From: Fratercula arctica
Taxonomy: Eukaryota > Chordata > Aves > Charadriiformes > Alcidae
Direction: 5' to 3'
Length of the DNA stretch: 64,000 nucleotides
Assembly (NCBI GenBank): GCA_947846985.1
Contig: CANTUZ010000005.1
Coordinates: 3,968,001 to 4,032,000, forward strand
Positions within the stretch are counted from its first letter, which is position 1. Each line of letters starts with the position of its first letter. Below the pieces are notes generated by a model. It did no database searches. It worked only from the letters and a program-made list of their open reading frames with translations, and was not told the DNA's origin. The translations under genes and the position numbers were made by a program. Below, piece by piece: positions 26,633-40,274 of the stretch.

Positions 26633-28312
26633 TTACAATCCAAACTGTTCTGATGTTTGCACATCTAAAATAATAAAGACTTTATATGACACCATCCCTA
26701 CTTTCTTGAGCAGGTGATGAAAATCGTTCAATTGTTCTCAATTTCTTATGAATTATTTTCAATTTCTGGTCTCCTGTTCAAAAATACAATAATACTGGTT
26801 GGATTGTACCGCTGAAGAGTTTCTACATTACATTTCCAAAAGCAGTGGTTATTGATTCAAGAATGTAAATTAAACATTTTTACGTAGATTAGATTTGCAG
26901 AATCTAGTTCATAGAAATGAAAGACAGGTGGCATTGCCCCTTCCAACACAGAAAAAACAACAAACTTATTTTCATGACGGAATTCTATTATATTCTGTCT
27001 GGACAAGTTTAGTTTTGAACACCCGTAGAAGAATATAGAAGGAAAGAGCCTGATCCAGAACACAGTTTTACTCCTGAATTATTTGATTTATTTAGCTAAC
27101 ACAGAATGGGAGAGATTTATAGAACTGAGCTTTTAATTGTAGTGACCAAAACCAGAAAAATACGAGATTAATTTTGACAAAGAATAAAAGCAACACAGAT
27201 CAGCTATTGATCATCCTCGAACTGCAGCTTGGCTTTCCCCATTGTGGCCAACTCACATCTCCCTTTGTGTAATTGGCTTTTGAAATTACATGTTTCAACA
27301 ATTGCTTAAATCTCTTTATTTCATGATCTCTCACATTAAAGATCCTTCAAATCTGACCTACACATTGAGTTGTTTCAATTAGAGATGACCCCTGCTTTAA
27401 CTTTTCAGAAATTGCTTGTTTCTTGTCGCCAGGCTGCAGAATGGGGCATAATAGAGGGTTTCCAGCAGTAACTGGAGAGCCGAGCCCTGGAAAAACCTGA
27501 GCCCCAGCTCAGTGCTGTGTGAGCCACGTCCCCGAAGCACCTGTCCACGCTCGGGCTGACAAACAGCCCTGCCATTATTCATCCATGAAAATGGTGTGCT
27601 AAAACACAATGCCCTGAAAAACTAACTGCAACAAAGCCCCCAAAGTAAGGAAGTAAGGCAACTTCATTTCCGTGTGCCAATCAGCCAATGCTTGAGATAG
27701 AAGCTAATGACTGATTTCTCAGGTAATGCCACAAGGAGGAACAGGCTTTTTTTTTCTGTTTGAAAAGAGGTTTTCTGACAGTGGCAATGACTAGAATAAT
27801 TTTTAGGTTTTTCTAATATTTTTCTAAATGATCCTATTGAAAATTACAAGGCTGGATCATATCACCAAATCTGAGAAATTCAGATTTTATTATTAAACTT
27901 TACATTAACCTTAGGGTTGATATTTCTCTAGGATTCATTTTCTGTTGCACATTGTGATTCTGCTGGCTCTCATTTACTACCTATAGGAGGGACTGGTAGC
28001 ACCTTTGAAGCCATTTTCCTCAATAAAAAAAAAAAAAACGAAACCAAAACCACTGCTGGAAACATCCGAAGTTAGTGTTCTAGTGGCTGCAGTAAATTCA
28101 AAAATTTAAAAAGTTTAAAAAATAAAAAATCCAAAGAAAGTGTTAAGCCTTTGTAAATTTAGAAACGTTTTGCCTTCCATGCAACTTTTCTTTTAAAAAA
28201 TTAAAAAAAATCTGTATTCTGGTGGATAAAGAGGATTTTACTATCCTTTATAACAGTTACAGTTCCACTTTCATTTTTCTGATGTTTTTTTTTTAAACGG
28301 TGATATGTGTTT

Positions 28313-28341
28313 TGTATTGCACTTTAAGAAGGTGCAATACA
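28313..28341. other. Perfect 10-bp hairpin
   Basis: TGTATTGCAC and GTGCAATACA flank a 9-base loop. No feature nearby explains it. Confidence 0.65.
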
Positions 28342-29626
28342 GTTTATGCAAGGGACAGCTGCCAGAAAGGAAATTTAATTTGTGCAATATGGCAGGCTCT
28401 GGATAAAGGTCCAAGTCAAAGTTTTGCCCTTCTGCTTTGGAATCTCTATTGACTTCCTGTTACATATCCTCATCCTACTTTACAGTAATGAGTAAATATT
28501 TTTTAAAAAGCGAATAAGTGATTATGAAGTATTACTTTTACAAATGGCACCCCTATGCCAATTTTCAGTATTTCTATGGCAGATCCCTGTTCTTGCGTAT
28601 ATTCATTATTCCCACATTTCATGAAAACTGCATTTGATTTACATGTTATTTATAAAACCTCCATCAAGAATCCTCAGTATTTGTAATGGCACTCTTAAAA
28701 ATTGACTGGATATGTACGTCAAATGGTATGTTTTCTTGTCCTTATTAGGATTTTTTTTTTAATACCTTTTACACCTAGAACATATTTATTGTTGTTGATT
28801 TGAAACTCAAGGATCTGGCAATATTTAGTTATAATTTGCTGCTTTGTTAGATACTCGTGTTTTGATCAAATGCAGTTGTGGGGAGTTAACTCTAACTACT
28901 GAATTCTTTTAAGAATATTTTAAGGATTTTTCCAAGTTGCATCTGAAACGGTCAGCAAGGATACCTTTTTTACTGCCTAGTCTCCTAAATACTAAGGGGC
29001 ATACTCATGTTCCTGATTCAAGACAGACAGGGCTGCATGAAAAACTGAATTTAGCGGGCAAGCACACTTGCACGTATAGGCAAGAGCCCTGTGGCCATCT
29101 TAACCTGGGAATAATGGAAGAGGGCAATTGTGAATGGTTTAGCGGGTCCTTGAGGACCTCTCTCTGGTTACAGGTTGTAACAGAAGATTTATGTTGCTGC
29201 CCCTGTTAGAGAGTTGATCTAGTCTGCCTTACACAATTGTTTATTCCCAAATAAGATATTTCAATCCTGTGGTCTTCAGAGTGCCCATTGAAAGCACTAA
29301 TTAGTGATCGTTTAAAGTACTTAGGTAATGTTAACTCCAGCACACAAGGGATGCTCTTGAGTCTGACCCCTGCTCATTCCATTTCTTTTTGGAGCTTTGA
29401 AGACAATTGATTTTTGAAGACTGCAGCCTTCCCTTAAATTCAGGGACTAAAAGAGTGGGGACCTAATCTTGATTCAACCATTCATGCCATCTTTAAAGAC
29501 ATGTTTACTTTTTTCCCTCTGGATGTCAATTAATAGATTTTAAAGTCAGTGAATTAACCCAATGTGAAAGAGTTTAGAGCACAATTGCATGTGGGCAGAA
29601 AATGCTAATTATAAATAATCAGGCTC

Positions 29627-29644
29627 AAAAAAAAAAAAAAAAAA
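29627..29644. repeat. A18 homopolymer
   Basis: Eighteen A residues; no retrotransposon recognisable upstream of it. Confidence 0.9.
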
Positions 29645-31905
29645 GAAGTGAGTGCACCTTAAATAGCTGATGGGAACAGGTTAAAAAAAAGAAAAAAAGG
29701 CAGCATGGGGGGAAATTTTTAAAGCTAGCTTGAAAGTAGTGTGTAGAGTTACATGGAGAAGAATGACAGTCAAAACAATTGGTATGAAAGGTAACATGGA
29801 GCTGACTTTTGCACACGCTGGGTCAAATACAAGCTGTAGTTTCCCATCATCAGAGAAAAACACCCTAAGAAAGACTCTGGTGTATACTGGCTAGAAAAAG
29901 AAGTCTGAGATAGCCATAAAGATGTCTGGACACCAGTGCGGTAAAGGAACTTCTCACTGGCATCGTTTGGCAACATCTCCTTGCAGTGGGTGCAGTTGTA
30001 TTCACAGTTGTTGTATATACATCTTTACAGAATATTAGTTATTATCTCTCCTAACTGTATCTGCACCGTTGCAGTTGTGTTTGGGTTAGCAGCAGTGGCA
30101 TCACCACATATACCATCATCAGCGGTTTTGTTAGGTCTAATCCTTCTCAGAGCTAGTTTAGATGATCTGGTCCAGCCATACAAGGACAAGGAATCCCAGG
30201 AAATTCCCTGAAAAATAACCCTACTCCAAACTTACTGATTTTCATTACAGACACTTTCCTGTTAAAAACTGTGCAATTTAGGATTAATTGCTGGACAGCT
30301 GTTGTGACAAAATCATGCTTTACACAAATAGGAAAGGAGCCTTAAAGATTTTCTTGAAGGCTGAGCTCAGGTCAGGAGATACTGAGCATCTCCAAAAAAA
30401 GGGTGGTCATGAAATGCCCTTGAAGTAGACCTGCAAAACCAGATGGGAGAGATCCTTTTGAAGAAGAGCACCTGATCCTGTTTGGGAATGATGGAGCCTC
30501 CCATCACTTGTCTAGCCCTCAGTTTTTGACAGTGGCTTTAGCGCTGCAACCACGAGTAGAGTACACTTTCTGACAGCTCCTCCTAAAGGTCTCAGTGTCA
30601 GAAGCTGCACTGTATTCCAGTGCTTTTTGAAAGACACTTGAAATTTCAAGTTAAGAAACAAAAAGAGGTGAATGTAAAAAAAGTCTGTCCAGTTTCAAGT
30701 CAAAGAAGCTATGCAGTATGACACAGGAGGTCGCTCAACTCCTCCACCGTGACCAGCCCATTTTCACATATTGAATTGAGGGAAAGTCTGATGGGAATGT
30801 GTCATACATGGAAAACACAGACCAACAGCTTCTTCGAACCCAGGAAGACTAGCTGGTACTGAGATTCTGCCCTCATGCTTTGGGAACTGGGATTTCTTAA
30901 CATGAAGTTATGCTTAGCTTAGTTTAAAATAAAAATCTAATGCTTCATTGTCAAGAAGTAAAAGAATTTGTTACCAGCATTTTTACCTCAATAATTAGTA
31001 TACTTGACCATTAGTAGGACATCAGCACAATGAACCAAAGCTGAGATTTGGTAATAGTTTCCTTTTAATGTTTTTAACAAGCTCTTAAACAGCTTCTTTC
31101 CTTTTAATTTCAGAAAACAGATACTGTTAAATAAAGGACTCTTTCCTTGTGAAGGAATTAGTGGAGTAACACTTGAAAGAAAAACTTACACACTCTAAAT
31201 CAAATAAATATGCAGGGGTATCTTGAAACTAATAAAAGAATTACTACTGTTTGCGTTGGGTAAATGTGGCAGGAAAACAGAAGCTTTCAACTTTTATCTA
31301 TGAAATGTAATTTAAATATTTCTTTGGTGCATTTGATTCATTAATATGTATGTTTGACAGCAGGCTTGAACGCACTTTCTTCTTTTCATCACTGGTGTAT
31401 CTTTGTTTTCTCCAAAAGTCTATACTTATTCTTTCAGTCCTTTTAAATAGAAGAGAGGGATGTATTTAATTTCCTTTCTCTGAGTACTAAATGTTTTGCC
31501 AGTGCATTTTAGGCTCAAATAAAGGTGATGAGGTGTTTTGGTAGAAAGCAGACTATTGGGTAAACAGGGCTGCTACTGTGGACAGGGGGCAGGAGGCTGG
31601 CACGTGATAATAGTTTGGAGCAGATAAATGGTAAACAGCTGAAAAGCACCTATGTTCCTGCAAATCTGAGTTCATTGAAGATGATAGGGAGTTCTGCCTT
31701 TAAAATAATAGACAAAACAGGACTCAATATAAGCAGGACCAGCGTAGTAGCTGCATTGTAACTGACCTGGTAAAGGACTTGATACCTCTAATATCACGGA
31801 GTGAAATACACAGATCTTGGTAAGTCATTGCCAGGCATGATGTCACTTTAAAATTGTTACATAATGCCTTTTCTAAACTTTATGTGATGAGGAACCGTAA
31901 AATGT

Positions 31906-31928
31906 AAAAAAAAAAAAAAACAAAAAAA
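31906..31928. repeat. A-rich tract (A15 C A8)
   Basis: Fifteen A residues, C, then eight A residues. No element attached. Confidence 0.9.
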
Positions 31929-32763
31929 ACCCACTGAGATTAAACTGGTAATGACTCACCTATGGCTAAGTTTGTATATTGGAAAGGATTCAGATAGCCC
32001 ATTAAATACTCCAACGGTTATTTACAATAGGATTAATTTCATTCACATTGGAAAATACCTATTATGTTTCTTCAGTTTATGCTTAAGCAGCTGTCCAATT
32101 AAAAGGAATCGATCTTCTACAAAGCTTGTATCTGAACACAGCACTGCCCACTGTGCAATAACTCCTTTGTATTTGAGAGCTAATATGCCATGCAATTATC
32201 ATCTACAGAGGGTTGTTGTTTTGGGGGGTTTTTTTAATCCTCCAATTCCTTAAGAAATTATCTTATCACTCCACCATGATTGAGCATACCCTCTCGGTTC
32301 TACAGGTCAATGAAAGGGTTAAAAATTCTCTATCTCTATCTTGATCTTTGCTGAAATGGTGTATGGGAATGAAATGGTTGCCAATTTGTTTGCAATGCAT
32401 TCTGACTGTACGGGAGTTCTTTTTTGCCTGACAGGCAGGTGAGATCAAAGTGGCGCAGGACAAAAGGGGCTCAGCAGTGATTTGTCAGGGGACGAAAGGC
32501 AGTCCTGTCTGGGAAAGTGGCTGTAGCCCAGAACGAGCCTTCAGATCACTAACACACTAAAGAAATCATGGCATGAGAAAAAGTACAGCAAAAAAGGTTC
32601 AAAGGTCAGTTTTATTTGGTTTGGATTATTGGTGCCTCCTTTTAAACCAAAGAGCAAGAAGGGGAAAAAAGAACAGGCTAATAACCTTTGTTATTGTCCA
32701 GGAAAAAAACTCTTTTGTACACATTGCTTGGGGATTGTCTGTAATTAAAATGCTGTTGTTAGA

Positions 32764-32885
32764 TCCAGGACCTGATCCTGCAAAGTTTTACTCATGTGAG
32801 TAATTCTCCATTGCATGAATAGTCCTGTAGGGTTGCTCACGTGAATAAAGATTACTTTCATGACAAAGAGTTTGCAAGTTCAGGC
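32764..32885 (+). repeat. Ancient amniote interspersed repeat fragment (candidate)
   Basis: GGACCTGATCCTGCAAAGTT, TTACTCATGTGAGTAATTCT, TTGCTCACGTGAATAAAGAT and AAGAGTTTGCAAG match, in order, an old repeat of the form 'gatcctgcaa..actcatgtgagta..actcacgtgaataaagtta..tgtttgcagga'. This is the best-preserved copy of this class in the window. Confidence 0.5.
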
Positions 32886-35800
32886 ATTATTTTTGGTTAG
32901 GGGTTGCAGGTGTGTCTGTGTATGTCTGCTCAGAGGTGGGTGTCCTTCTTTCTAAGTAAAGATTAGATTTAATGAGTGACTTGAAAAAAAATGTATATTT
33001 GAAAACTCAAAACTTAAGACAAAAGTAAATAAACAGTTCTCTGTAACTGTTTGCATTCTGCTTCCATAAAATTCAGGTGATTATGAAACCTGCTGTTCTC
33101 TTTTAATCCAGATGTTTGTCTGACAATTACTTCACTGATTTATTTCAGGGGAGCTCTGTGAATCGCCATCTGCTGGAGATCACTCCCAGCAATTATTATC
33201 TTCCAAATATTGTTGAGCAAAGAATGTCTTGTTTTAGGTTATGAACAGATGGTCTTATTCCTTAACTGCTGGAGGATGCTAGTGACATAGGTGCTTCCAG
33301 CTTGTTTGGGAAATGGCAATCTTCTCTAGCCAAGGAGTAGGCCCCCAGACAGCTGGCTGGAGGGGAGGACACTTGCTGTGACACACACCCTACCAACAGA
33401 CAGCAGAGAAGTGAGAGGGGAAAGGTGTGGGCTGACCAACCCTCCTGTTCCCAGAACAGCCCAATAATTGAGTCTGAGGTGGTAATGCAGAACGAGACTA
33501 GGTGCAAGCCTTGCTGGGCATCACTTTCATCCTCCTGAGTGGCAGAAGGCAAGGGCACACAGGGAGCAGAGGAGGCTGTCCATTACTTTGTGTGCTTCCC
33601 TTGTTTTTTCTCTTATACAAGAATGAGTGTATTTTGGATATTTAATGGTTAGGCTAGATTGGATAATGGACTGAAAATAACATGTATATTTTCACTTCCA
33701 TGAGGGGAAGGGGTACAACTGGTAAATAAGTCTCTAAACTTTTCCTGCTCCACACTGAGATTTTTTTCTAGTGCAGAGTGGGGAAAGAGACAAAGGGTCA
33801 GTGTCAAAAAAAAAGGGAATTTTTGTGAGAAGGGAAGATTTTGCAAGCATAGGATAGGATTTGTTATCCTAGATCAGCTGTGCATAAAAGCCATAGTGAG
33901 AAAGTAGGTGAACTGTGCTTCTTTCAGCAATAACCAAATTATCTGAAGAAGTGACTGTGAAAAATATTCCAAAATTCCCCTATTGGGGTCTGTTAGAGAG
34001 ACCTGTTTTTAGGGAACAACATTGCACTTTGATGTAGCTGGAGCACAACTCCAGGTAACATCCTTCATATACGAATAAACAAGATACTTCTGAGGCAAAC
34101 AGGTAACGGTGCTCTTGACCTCACATAAAGGATCTGAATCCTTCATATTAGAATTCACCTATGTTCATAACCTTGAGACCAGAGTGTTGCAGCTACCTGG
34201 TCTGCCAAACTGTTTTGGGGATCATTCTTTGCAACGTGTGTCTGACTTTCTTTGGAGTTCTGCAGCTGCAGGAACTGAAGAGAATCTATCGGAAAACAGC
34301 TAGTGGTAGTCTGGAAGAATATGTCTGCTAAAGACCCGATGATGGGAAAAAGAGAGGTTGTGAGTAGCATTGCACTCTCTTGTGAACCTGTCCAGTCAAG
34401 AAATTCTGCAAAGGCTGTTGCTTCTTGAAGGATCTGTTTATGGTGGGTAATTTCCAAATATTTCAGTAAGATTCTCTGCTTTCCTGAAAAAGTTTCATAT
34501 CCTTCTGTTGCAGAAATTCCTGATGTGTTTTTGCTTTCTGTGGTTAAGTGTTAAAATCAGAGGACAAGTGTATTTCACAGAAGAAAATAAACCCAGGAGT
34601 TTCCAGAAACCTGCTGGGGTTCCGGTAGTCTTATTTAGATAGTCCTGCAGTTTTGGATTGTGAAATGATCCTAGTTAGATCCTCATTGTGGTCTTAGAGT
34701 AGGAGTCACCAACCCAGAAAAGGAGGAATCGGACTAAAACAGGTGTATCCAAAAAAGAAGCTGATTTTCTTCACTTTGCAGATTGCTGCTGTGATCAAAT
34801 TAGAGTCTTGGAGGCCTCTGAGCTAAAACCAAAATCAGAAGTGGCTGAAGGAGTTGATTTGGATTCAATTTTCTGTGCATGGTTTGTGAGAGAAGATACA
34901 GGAACAGCTCTGGAAATTTTTACTTTTGAGATAGATTATTAAGGCAAATAACTGTATTATCTAGATCTTCATGACAGCAAAGAATACGCTTTGGAGAAAG
35001 CGGTTCTCAGACATCAAGATATAAATAAGTGCTTACCCAGCCTCCTGTAATTTACTAAAGAACCAGTTCTTCAAGACACATCAGTACTTTTAAAATGAGC
35101 CAAAGGAAAAATTCTGGTCCATATATATCTGCCTAAAACAAGGCCCCAGTAAAGATATCTAAGATGCCACATTTATGGGATGCAACTTACCTATGCTGGG
35201 AGTATTCAGATGTGATGAAAAAAAGAATCACCTGTGCTTACTAGTCAGTCATCCCGACTAGAGGAGAGAGAAGGCCGCATTTCATTTCCCAGTGAGAAAA
35301 ATCTCTGAAAGAAAACAGTGAAGTGGGATGAGATGTGGCAATAAGGGCTGGAGATGGATAAAATAATATTGGCTGTTAGCTCCTAGTTCCTCTATGCTGA
35401 GTTTATGAGATTATATTGCTTAAGTTCTAAGGAAAGGGAGACAGCTGCCAAAGTAGTTAGAAAGATATCCATTACAAATTTGCCTGTGGCTTCCAGCACA
35501 TGCAGAATTTGACTGTGGATGTTGGTGATACCAAGATTCCCAATGTCTGGTGCTTACACAGCCACTTCTGTACAAGCCATTAGCTCAGGCATCACCTGAA
35601 ATCTGCTATCTAAGCACTGGTATCTAAGACTGAGTTGCAGCATTCAGCAATGCTGCAGTTGTGCAATGTAAAAACCAGGAAAGAAAATGGCCCTGACCTC
35701 TTTCATTGATCACGACATATTGCTTTGCCACCAAAAAGCCCTCTTCAGTGGGAAAATATTCTATTGGGGCTAATAATCACTAATTTAAACCAGAAGCTGC

Positions 35801-38689
35801 AAGTAGTGAGGAGGGGGTTAGAGTTCTTCCCCTCTTTGCAAGACCAGCTGTGTCACAGGCAGTCCATTTCTGTGTTGTCGACAATCACAAATTACATCTA
35901 CATCTTCCTTTTAAGATTCTTCAGGAACATGTTTTATTTCTTTCGGTTAACACATTGCTAATTTGGGTCATCACTGCTATGAAATTTTTCCAAGGACAGA
36001 AGAAGCAGTAGAAGACTGTCTTAGATTAGAAAGTGCACTAAGATAACACACTATTAAATTATTAAACCTCCCTCTTTATGTTACAGGTGAAAAATATACC
36101 TTCAGATCTAGCACCTCTGACAGCCTTACCCACTTGTCAAATTGGGTTGAAACAGGAGAGCCAAATTGTCTTGATCTACCTAATACTTTCTTAGATATGC
36201 TGTCTTAGATATAGAATGTCTAGAACATGGTATCAATCAGTTGATTAATAACCTAATTAATGAGATTACTATGAAAAAGAATTTGCTAAAGGCTGCAGAA
36301 ATTAAGAGTTCCAAACTGAGGCCACATGTGCTACAGGGGGTGACCAGTGTCAGGACAGGACCCTGGTGCCGCAGCCCTCCGCCCTGCAGGAGAGCAGGTG
36401 CCGAAGGGGAGAGCGTAGGCAGGAGTGGGGCAGCAGGGACTGCCGGGGCTGTGGGGCTGCAGGAGAACCCAGCAAAGAGGGTTTGATACCCCCAGGGAGG
36501 GATGCTGAAAAGTCACGCAAAAGGAAACTCCATGTGGTGGCATCTCAAATGACAGCTGTATTGCTAGGCCCAGCTACTGCTCAGGAAAAATACTGCAAGC
36601 TCTATCTTGAAATGTCAATGTTAAAGTGTCCGGATAAAATTATGGATTTCACGAAGGAAGGCAGAGGGATGTAGTGGTGAAAAGAGATTAATTCCTCCTT
36701 GTTTGCACTGCTGATCAAAAGGATTTAAGTTGTAGGACAAAATAGGAAAAAATTATGAAGAAAGGTTATACGTGGTTTTTCTCAGCACATAATTTCTTCT
36801 AGGGAGTTCCAGATCTAGCAAGAGAGACCTTCAGTCCCTCCGTAGAGAGGGAGTCTGTGGGAAGGATCTTTACCTGCACAGTATCAAGTGAAGGCCACTT
36901 TTGTCCTAGCTTGAGTAAGCCCCAGAACCAAGTCTGGTTCTCCTTGGCCACAGACCTCCTAGGTGACCACGGCAGAAACATGGAGGGGAGCAAAATAACA
37001 CTGATTTCAGCCCAAGCCTCTCGGGACTCCTCAGGACCACTCTGGGTGACCCCTGTGTCCTGAGTGCCTCCTACCTGCCTGACACAGATGGGATAACGAT
37101 GTCATGGTCAGTGTCTGAAACTGTAACCAAAGAGGCTGTAGTGACATTGCGTCTAGAGGTAAACTGATATATTTGCAACTGTACCTAGGACACTTGGGAG
37201 TTATTTATTGCTCCATTTTATTTTCCATCCAGGCCCTGGTAGGTAGATGTGGGGAGTACCAGAAGGAAAGATACTTTTAATTTGTTCCTCCTTCACACTG
37301 CACATTTTCTTCTCACCTTTACTGTGTGGGATGTCAGTGTGTGTTTGTGCACATGTGTGTGTGAAGAATACAAACAGGATCATTCCTTTATGCACTGGTG
37401 ACAAATGCCAGGTACTTTCGTCTCTTCCCTTGAGGCAAAAGAAGGAATTCCATTGAAATTTACCTAAGGTGCTAATTTTAATTTGTGTTTCTGTTTGTTC
37501 TCTACGTTGTCTTTTTAGATTTGAAAGTTGCATAACCTTTCCTTGCCTGTACTTCTCCTGCCTACTTGGCCCTCTGTCTTATCCCTTGGTCTACACGGAA
37601 CTTCAGGAGAATTTGCATCGTGACCACCTTAGGACAACATATAACCATGAATGGGATTTTCTGGGAAAACCCCAGCCATATGATGTAAATCTTGATCTGA
37701 AGTAGTCTTCCCTAAAACCAGAAAAGTTACTAATCTTCAGTTTGGAGCGGATAATTCCTGGCACCAAGTTTTTTTCTTCCAGGGAGATATGTTCATGCAT
37801 GTGGTGTTTCCCCAAGGCAGCTACTTTCAGTTGTTATCCCTGGTGCTTGGGTAGCCCCATGCATAGACCTAGGCCTGACCCCTGTGCCTGTCATCTGATT
37901 TTGCAAAGTGTTGATCCAACCACAGCTTGGAGAAAGAGAGATCTTTTATCTTCAGGTAACCCAATTCCCAAAGATTTGCAGGGCTGAGTGAGATCGCAAC
38001 AAGCCTCTGATTGTGAAAGTAACCAGGGGATAAATTCTAAAAGTAGTAAGAGATTTATCTGAATAGCAGGTCCTTCAGGCACAAAGCGCAATTACATCAT
38101 GGATATGGGCCAGATACTTCTCTCAGGTACACCACACTTCCCTGGAAATCTAAAGAAGTGCTTTGAAGCCGATTTCAAAAACACGTGCTGAGTTACCAAA
38201 AAAAGGAGCAAAGTTTTTGCAAGAGCTCAGGCTATTAAGTGATGATTGAGGTATCAAAGGTGTGAAGCAGGTATGCAAATCTGGTCCCCAAGTTATCAAC
38301 AAATTACATTTCTATTGTTTTTACATGTCCTCTCTCCTCTTCTAGACATCCCCATATCCCTTGTGTTTAGTTATTTTCATTGCTGCAGTTTACAGTTCTG
38401 TAAAGGTCTGAATATCGCTATTGTAGCATGGTTTGAGCCTACCGCAAATCTTTACAAGCCACGTGACAGTCATCTAAACTGCACCGTCGCACATATTTTG
38501 GTAGTGTTACATTTCTTCTACTGTTTCCTTTGTTTCTTGCATTGAAAAGGAGTAAGCAACAGAGGGAAGAAAGAGACTTGAAATTTTTGTTTAATGTTGC
38601 TGCGTTCATTGTTTTGAATATTTTCATTCAGTAAACCATTAAGAGATTACCTGAGAACAAGGGAAAATAATTTTTCTGCTAATAAGATT

Positions 38690-38760
38690 GGGCCTGATCC
38701 AAATTCACTGGCGTTAAAGAAAAGGCTCTTAGTGAATTCCATGGACTTTGAATGAAGGAT
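38690..38760 (+). repeat. Ancient amniote interspersed repeat fragment (candidate)
   Basis: GGGCCTGATCCAAATTCACT, then AGTGAATTCCATGGACTTTGAATG fits the inverted-repeat wording 'gggcctgatccaaa..attgaagtcaatgg..gactttgg'. The left and right thirds are partly complementary, as expected of the palindromic family. Confidence 0.4.
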
Positions 38761-38855
38761 TAATCCCTCAGTCCTCAGCCAAAGAAACTCTTGCCAACTT
38801 TAGGAGAAATTTCCTGGAATAAGGAACTTGGGCATTTGCATATTGATGACAATAA

Positions 38856-38903
<48 letters not shown>
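38856..38903. repeat. (AAT)16 microsatellite
   Basis: Sixteen uninterrupted AAT units. Likely length-polymorphic. Confidence 0.97.
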
Positions 38904-38904
<1 letters not shown>

Positions 38905-39687
38905 TGACAACAACAACAGATAAGTTAGGAGATCTCAATGATATTGGTAAACCACACATGCTTTTAACATAAATACAGAAGTTTAAAAATTCTGGATTAA
39001 TTTATTTTCTGAAGTGCAATATAGCAGTAGCTCGCATAATATGTATAGAATCAACTTTATCATCCTAAATCTGAAGACTTGTTTATCCATAAACCATAAA
39101 AAGTAACTGTAAACATGAAAAACAGTTCATATGAGTGGATAAAGGGAGAACTGATGATATGCCTGTTATGTGTTTAACATCTCCTGTAGAGAAGTCTATC
39201 TATTTTCATTTGAAATGATCTAAATCTTATTTTCTCCACCTGAGAAAGCAACCTGAACCTTGGAAGCTATGAATTTACTCCCCGGAGCTTTCCTCCTCCA
39301 CTTTCCCTTCATCCTGCTTTCTGGGAGTTAATAGCGTACAATACAATAAACAGTATTGCCTACACGTATAGAACAGGGTAATGTGATGCTGTGTGGTCTG
39401 GAAAGTCATTTAAACAAGATTATATTGTTCACAGGGTGCAGAATAGCCCCGCTAGGAAACCACAAAGAAAACAAAATATAGCTGAATAAAAATCAATTGA
39501 ATTTTATAACCTCTTCCCAATATCAGCAGGTGTGAGCGAACTGCATCAGGCAGGAAAGTTATGTTCAGAAGGCGACATTAACACATTGCAAACAAACACC
39601 TAATAATCACCGGGGCTGTGTTTTCTTTGAGACCTTCCCACGGTCCACATTTGAGCTAAGATGGATTTTTAATTGGTGAAGGAGGGC

Positions 39688-39689
<2 letters not shown>

Positions 39690-39719
<30 letters not shown>
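39690..39719. repeat. T30 homopolymer
   Basis: Thirty consecutive T residues directly before a CpG-rich patch; could be a degraded poly(A) in reverse orientation, but no element is recognisable beside it. Confidence 0.95.
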
Positions 39720-39720
39720 C

Positions 39721-39890
39721 CTGCTGGGGGCTCCACCCACCGCCTCGGTATTTATTGCTCTACAAATTGTAACTTCCTTCTCGTTAGAGTAACGGGCCGG
39801 TCGTAAATCAGCACCGGGGGCCGGGGGAGCGAGGGGCAGGCGCGGAGCTGCAGCAGAGGCGTTGGAGCCGCGCAGTAAAATCAGATCCTG
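39721..39890. promoter_or_regulatory. CpG-rich patch with posterior-Hox-like motif
   Basis: About 170 bases of sharply raised CpG content, 3.6 kb before FGF3, containing TTTATTG near 39750 and GTCGTAAA at 39800-39807, which is the preferred motif of posterior Hox/Cdx-type homeodomains. It has no convincing ORF. A small enhancer or alternative transcription start is possible; this is inferred. Confidence 0.3.
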
Positions 39891-40221
39891 ATTCACAGCA
39901 GCATTACAGCTGAATCGTTGCGAAAAACGTGTATTTGTAAAAGGTTATTATAGGTTAAAGTTAGTATTTTTTAAGTTGGGGAGGGCTGTCAAAATTTTGC
40001 CGGTTTTTTTCCCATGTTTACATTTATGCAGGACTTAAATAGAAATACGCGTTGCTTCCTCACAAAGATCTTAGACGTACGTATCCGAATACATGGTCCT
40101 TCTCCGGGGGTAATCAGTTAAGAATACAAGTGCTTTGTGTGCTTACAGCGTGCACGCTGTAGGGATAAACACATCTGTCTCAAATACTCACTTTTACCCA
40201 ATGACTTGCCAGGAGAAATGC

Positions 40222-40274
40222 TGGTTTTATGGCTTAGAAGGCTTAGAAAGAAGGCTGAAAGAAGGCTTAGAAAT
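40222..40274. repeat. Imperfect AAGGCTTAGAAAG tandem repeat
   Basis: The unit AAGGCTTAGA or AAGGCTGAAA occurs four times in about 50 bases, separated by AAG. Confidence 0.7.

Larger units (their letters stand above)
13489..38855. other. Intergenic DNA with CR1 fragments and simple repeats, no recognisable genes
   Basis: Between the listed CR1 copies and simple repeats this 25 kb is AT-rich unique sequence. Two isolated GC-richer patches (16700-16980 and 36330-36500) give overlapping short ORFs on both strands but no family match, splice structure or codon bias. I find no RNA gene. Confidence 0.65.

Noticed and set aside
36241..36674. Overlapping ORFs in a GC-richer patch at 36.3-36.5 kb
   Set aside because: Composition-driven; low-complexity Ala/Gly/Arg sequence with no family match, although an unknown repeat cannot be excluded.
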